DNA from: Ensifer canadensis
GTDB lineage: Bacteria > Pseudomonadota > Alphaproteobacteria > Rhizobiales > Rhizobiaceae
DNA length: 64,000 nt
Assembly (NCBI RefSeq): GCF_017488845.2
Contig: NZ_CP083371.1
Coordinates: 1,302,001-1,366,000, forward strand
Direction of reading: 5' to 3'
Shown piece after piece: positions 60,756-64,000 of this stretch. The position numbers and the translations under genes are program-made. The notes beneath the pieces are model-generated. The model had not been told where the DNA came from. It ran no database searches and saw only the letters and a list, made by a program, of their open reading frames with translations. Every line of letters begins with the position of its first letter. The first letter of the stretch is position 1.

Positions 60756-62203
60756 GCAGGCAAAGGTTCAAGCTCGCCGCGATCATCGGCTTGCCGCTGG
60801 CGCTTGCCGGCTGCACCACAACCGCAGAATATTCGGCAAAGGACGCCGGCTTTACCGCGGTCGAGGCCAAGGTCAGCGCAGGCACTGCGAAGAGAAGCGT
60901 CTGGATCCAGAACCGCGAGCAGGCCGCAAAGGCTGAAGCACAGGTGAAAGCCCTGCTGGCACGCAAATCGGTCGATGCCGACACCGCCGTGCAGATCGCG
61001 CTTCTCAACAACAGGGGCCTGCAGGCCGCCTATGCCGATCTCGGCGATGCGTCGGCGGATGCCTGGCAGGCAACGATGCTCCTCAACCCGACTGTTTCGA
61101 TCGGTACCACCGGGATCGGGGCGCCGGAGCTTCAAGCCTATCGCGCCATTGAGGGGCTGATCACCACCAATATCCTGGCGCTCATGACGCGGGAGAAGAC
61201 CATCGCCGTTGCCGACACCCGCTTTCGCCAGGCGCAACTTGCGGCGGCCCTTCGAACGCTTGCGCTTGCGGCAGAAACCCGGCGCGCATGGGTCGAGACG
61301 GTTTCGGCCTGGGAAACGGTCGGGCAGCTCAACCGGGCGCAGGCCGCAGCCGACGCATCCTCCGAACTCGCCGCCAAGCTGGGCGAAACCGGTTCTATGG
61401 GCAAGGGTGACCAGGCACGCGAGCACGTCTTCAATGCCGAACTCGCCGGCCAGGTGGCGCAAGCCCGGCTTGCGGCACGACTTGCCAAGGAAAGCCTCAC
61501 CCGGAAAATGGGTCTCTGGGGAGCGGACGCCGACTACCAGGTCCCGAACCGACTGCCCGACCTGCCGAAGACCCTCGCCCACCGGAACAGCATCGAGGGC
61601 GAAGCGCTCAAGCGCCGTGTCGACCTGCAGATGGCCCGCCTCGAGCTTGAGGCCGTGGCAAAGTCCTATCGATTGACCGAGGTGACACGCTTCGTCAGCG
61701 AACTCACGCTCGTCGCAGGGGCAGAAGCCGAGCGCGAACGCGAAGACGGGGACACCAAGGTCGAGACCACCGGCCAGGGTGAGTTGGAGTTCTCCATCCC
61801 GATCTTCGACACCGGCCAGGCGCGCTTGCGCAAGGCGGAACTGGCGCATATGCGCGCTGCCAACCTGCTTGCCGAGAAGGCCGTCAACGTCCGCTCGGAA
61901 GCTCGCTCGGCCTATCAGGCCTATCGATCGCGCTACGATATCGCCAGACACTATCGCAACAACGTCGTGCCCTTGCGCAGCAAGATCGAGGAAGAGGCCA
62001 CCCTCAGCTACAACGGCATGATCACCAGCACCTTCGAAATGCTCGCCGACACGCGCGCCAAGGTGGACTCGGTGATCCTCTCCATCAACGCCAAACGCGA
62101 TTTCTGGCTGGCGGACGCCGATCTGATGACGGCCATCCATGGCGGCGGGGAAGAAGGCACTGCGGTCGAGACCGCCGCTCCTGCCGCAGCGGATGCGGAT
62201 TGA
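60752..62203 (+). CDS. TolC-family outer-membrane lipoprotein
   Basis: A 483-residue protein with a lipobox near residue 21 (LAAIIGLPLALAGCTTT) and long alpha-helical repeats typical of TolC-like channels: VQIALLNNRGLQAAYADLGD, AALRTLALAAETRRAWVETV and the repeat QARLRKAELAHMRAANLLAE. It would form an outer-membrane channel for metal export, but no inner-membrane pump of the RND type is next to it. The lipoprotein upstream is probably part of the same unit. It is followed 9 bp later by the multicopper oxidase. Confidence 0.85.
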   Translation: MSRQRFKLAAIIGLPLALAGCTTTAEYSAKDAGFTAVEAKVSAGTAKRSVWIQNREQAAKAEAQVKALLARKSVDADTAVQIALLNNRGLQAAYADLGDASADAWQATMLLNPTVSIGTTGIGAPELQAYRAIEGLITTNILALMTREKTIAVADTRFRQAQLAAALRTLALAAETRRAWVETVSAWETVGQLNRAQAAADASSELAAKLGETGSMGKGDQAREHVFNAELAGQVAQARLAARLAKESLTRKMGLWGADADYQVPNRLPDLPKTLAHRNSIEGEALKRRVDLQMARLELEAVAKSYRLTEVTRFVSELTLVAGAEAEREREDGDTKVETTGQGELEFSIPIFDTGQARLRKAELAHMRAANLLAEKAVNVRSEARSAYQAYRSRYDIARHYRNNVVPLRSKIEEEATLSYNGMITSTFEMLADTRAKVDSVILSINAKRDFWLADADLMTAIHGGGEEGTAVETAAPAAADAD

Positions 62204-62211
62204 AAGGAACG

Positions 62212-63567
62212 ATGACCATGTTCAACAGACGACAAATCCTCGGTGCCGGCGCGGCACTCGTTTCTACCACCGCCTGGGCGCAAACCTCGACCTCCGGCCT
62301 GCCGGAGGCGGCAGGCATGGACAACGCCGCCACGCAAAAACCGCTCGTGCCGACGAGCGGGCCGGACTACAACCCGGTCGTCACGCTCAATGGCTGGACG
62401 CTGCCGCACCGGATGAACAACGGCGTCAAGGAGTTTCACCTCGTCGCCGAACCGGTGGAGCGTGAGATGGCAGACGGAATGACCGCCTATCTCTGGGGCT
62501 ATAACGGCCAGTCTCCCGGCCCAACGATCGAGGCAGTCGAGGGCGACCGGGTGCGCATCTTCGTCACCAACAAACTGCCGGAACACACGACGATCCATTG
62601 GCACGGGATGATCCTGCCATCGGGGATGGATGGTGTCGGTGGCCTGTCGCAGCCGCATATCCCGGCCGGCAAGACGTTCGTCTACGAGTTCGACCTCGTG
62701 AAGTCCGGGACCTTCATGTACCACCCGCATGCCGACGAGATGGTACAGATGGCCATGGGCATGATGGGCTTCTTCGTCATCCATCCCAAGGATCCGGCCT
62801 TCATGCGGGTTGACCGCGACTTCGTCTTCCTGCTCAACGCCTATGACATCGACCCCGGCACCTATGTTCCGCGCATCATGGAGATGACGGATTTCAACAT
62901 GTGGTGCTGGAACAGCCGCATCTTCCCGGACATCGATCCGCTGGTCGTTTCCAAGAACGATCGGGTGCGCGTGCGCGTCGGCAACCTCACCATAACCAAC
63001 CATCCGATCCACATGCACGGCTACGATTTCGAAGTGACCTGCACCGATGGCGGCTGGGTTCGCCCGGAGGCCCGGTGGCCGGAAGTCTCGATCGACATTC
63101 CCGTCGGCGCAATGCGCGCCTACGAGTTCGACGCTAAATACGAAGGCGATTGGGCGATCCATTGCCACAAATCGCACCACACGATGAACGCGATGGGCCA
63201 CGATATCCCGACCTTCATCGGCACCGACAAGACCCAGGTCGCGGCCAAGATCCGCAAGATCAAGCCCGACTACATGCCCATGGGCACGGCCGGGATGGCC
63301 GACATGGGCGAAATGGAAATGCCGCTTCCCGACAACACCATCCCGATGATGACAGGCTGGGGCCCGCACGGCGCATTGGAGATGGGCGGCATGTTCTCGG
63401 TGGTGAAGGTGCGCGAAGGCATCTCCGCCGGCGATTACAGCGACCCCGGCTGGTACGAAAACCCTCCGGGAACACAGGCTTGGGAATGGACCGGCGCGCT
63501 GCCGGAGACCACCCGGGCAACCGATGCCAAGACAGTGATTACGCCGCCTCCCGCAAAAAAGGGCTGA
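62212..63567 (+). CDS. Multicopper oxidase (CopA/CumA-type)
   Basis: A 451-residue secreted oxidase. It begins MTMFNRRQILGAGAALVSTT, a Tat-like signal (NRRQ-x-x). All four copper motifs are visible: HWHGMILPSGMDGVGG, GTFMYHPHADEMVQMAMGM, NHPIHMHGYDFEV and WAIHCHKSHHTMNAMGHD (HCH-x3-H-x4-M). The C-terminal part has extra methionines (MGTAGMADMGEMEMPL). It oxidises periplasmic Cu(I) to Cu(II). The first ATG after AAAGGAACG is at 62212; a TTG at 62200 is in frame. Confidence 0.92.
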   Translation: MTMFNRRQILGAGAALVSTTAWAQTSTSGLPEAAGMDNAATQKPLVPTSGPDYNPVVTLNGWTLPHRMNNGVKEFHLVAEPVEREMADGMTAYLWGYNGQSPGPTIEAVEGDRVRIFVTNKLPEHTTIHWHGMILPSGMDGVGGLSQPHIPAGKTFVYEFDLVKSGTFMYHPHADEMVQMAMGMMGFFVIHPKDPAFMRVDRDFVFLLNAYDIDPGTYVPRIMEMTDFNMWCWNSRIFPDIDPLVVSKNDRVRVRVGNLTITNHPIHMHGYDFEVTCTDGGWVRPEARWPEVSIDIPVGAMRAYEFDAKYEGDWAIHCHKSHHTMNAMGHDIPTFIGTDKTQVAAKIRKIKPDYMPMGTAGMADMGEMEMPLPDNTIPMMTGWGPHGALEMGGMFSVVKVREGISAGDYSDPGWYENPPGTQAWEWTGALPETTRATDAKTVITPPPAKKG

Positions 63568-63605
63568 CCGCAATGACCTCTTCCAAAACAACCAAGGAAA
63601 CCAAG

Positions 63606-64000
63606 ATGAAGACGACACTTTTCGCGCTGGCGTTCCTCGCCGCTTCCTCGCTCGCCTCGCCGATGCTGGCCAGCGGCTCTCACGCCGGCGGTCATGATGT
63701 CATGTCGGTCGGCAAACCGGGCGACGCCAAGAAGGCGACCCAGACCGTACGCGTGACGATGAAGGAAACCGACGACGGCAAGATGATCTTCACGCCGGCA
63801 AGCATCAAGGTCCGCCAGGGGCAGACCGTGCGCTTCGCAATCAAGAATGTCGGCGAACTCGAACATGAGTTCGTGCTCGACGACAAGGCGCAGATCCAGG
63901 AGCACAAGGCCGCGATGGAGAAGTTTCCGGACATGGAACACGCTGATCCGAACGCCATCCGGCTCGAGCCCGGCAAATCCGGCGAGATCGTCTGGACCTT
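63606..64000 (+). CDS. Cupredoxin-like periplasmic protein, cut by window end
   Basis: The first 131 residues of a secreted copper protein. The signal peptide is MKTTLFALAFLAASSLASPM. The beta-sandwich part has RVTMKETDDGKMIFTPASIK, VRQGQTVRFAIKNVGELEHE and FVLDDKAQIQEHKAAMEKFP. The His in ELEHEF and the following motif resemble azurin/plastocyanin-like copper proteins that shuttle copper beside multicopper oxidases. The frame runs off the window, so the last copper ligands (usually C-x-H-x-M) are not visible. The start follows AAGGAAACCAAG; an ATG at 63573 is also in frame. Confidence 0.85.
   Translation, partial: MKTTLFALAFLAASSLASPMLASGSHAGGHDVMSVGKPGDAKKATQTVRVTMKETDDGKMIFTPASIKVRQGQTVRFAIKNVGELEHEFVLDDKAQIQEHKAAMEKFPDMEHADPNAIRLEPGKSGEIVWT

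Noticed and set aside
62008..63618. 536-codon minus-strand frame over the multicopper oxidase
   Set aside because: Antisense to a gene with four intact copper motifs; composition is typical of a shadow.

Overview
The window looks like part of a Hyphomicrobiales (Rhizobiales) genome, probably in the Rhizobium/Ensifer/Sinorhizobium group. I infer this from the gene families and the alphaproteobacterial control signals: a GTTC-N7-GTTC LexA box, an EcfG-type GGAAC-N16-CGTT promoter, an A2M-PbpC pair, a PuuD-type membrane urate hydroxylase and a CueR-controlled copper locus. Genus is not certain. No rRNA, tRNA, CRISPR array, intact insertion sequence or replication origin was recognised.

Bases 1-19,000 look accessory and partly decayed. 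The left end holds stress genes (a DUF892 end, a YidB-like protein, a DUF6429 protein and a stress protein behind an EcfG promoter). It also holds the broken remains of an SOS mutagenesis cassette: imuA is truncated, imuB is frameshifted and truncated, and no dnaE2 follows, yet the LexA box upstream is perfect. A GNAT gene and a metallo-beta-lactamase-fold gene are each broken by two apparent frameshifts. Between 7.3 and 18.8 kb lies a likely aromatic or haloaromatic unit. It contains a LinD-like glutathione transferase with a divergent tryptophan-2,3-dioxygenase-like protein, a LysR regulator, a nitroreductase, and an operon for a PcpA/LinE-like ring-cleavage dioxygenase with its two halves swapped, a maleylacetate-reductase-like enzyme, an amidase, a CBS protein and a GST. 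A WrbA-like quinone reductase diverges from that operon across a promoter with two near-identical palindromes. The enzymes suggest quinone to hydroquinone to ring cleavage to beta-ketoadipate, possibly with dehalogenation. This is the best candidate for an undescribed system.

Bases 19-31.9 kb are housekeeping-like: HU, a cold-shock protein, a secreted nuclease, a GntR regulator, a giant alpha-2-macroglobulin with PBP1C, an orphan response regulator, a LysE exporter and an FAH-family hydratase.

Bases 31.9-55.4 kb form an almost complete purine salvage route. GuaD and XdhABC make xanthine and urate. PuuD, UraH and a PuuE-UraD fusion carry urate to allantoate. Allantoicase and AllA give glyoxylate. 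Gcl, Hyi, GlxR and TtuD turn glyoxylate into glycerate-level intermediates. An NCS2 permease probably imports purines. Three promoters in this region (puuD/LysR, uraH/puuE, permease) share the sequence ACTTTCAAA, a candidate purine-regulon operator. An IclR-type box lies between gcl and its divergent IclR regulator. A P450-ferredoxin pair with an AraC regulator sits inside this block without an obvious role.

Bases 55.7-64 kb are a copper-resistance locus: a CopZ-like chaperone, a DUF4396 membrane protein, the CopA ATPase and CueR, with three matching CueR-type promoters. Then come a Met/His/Cys-rich exported protein, a small lipoprotein, a TolC-family outer-membrane protein, a multicopper oxidase and a cupredoxin cut by the window end.
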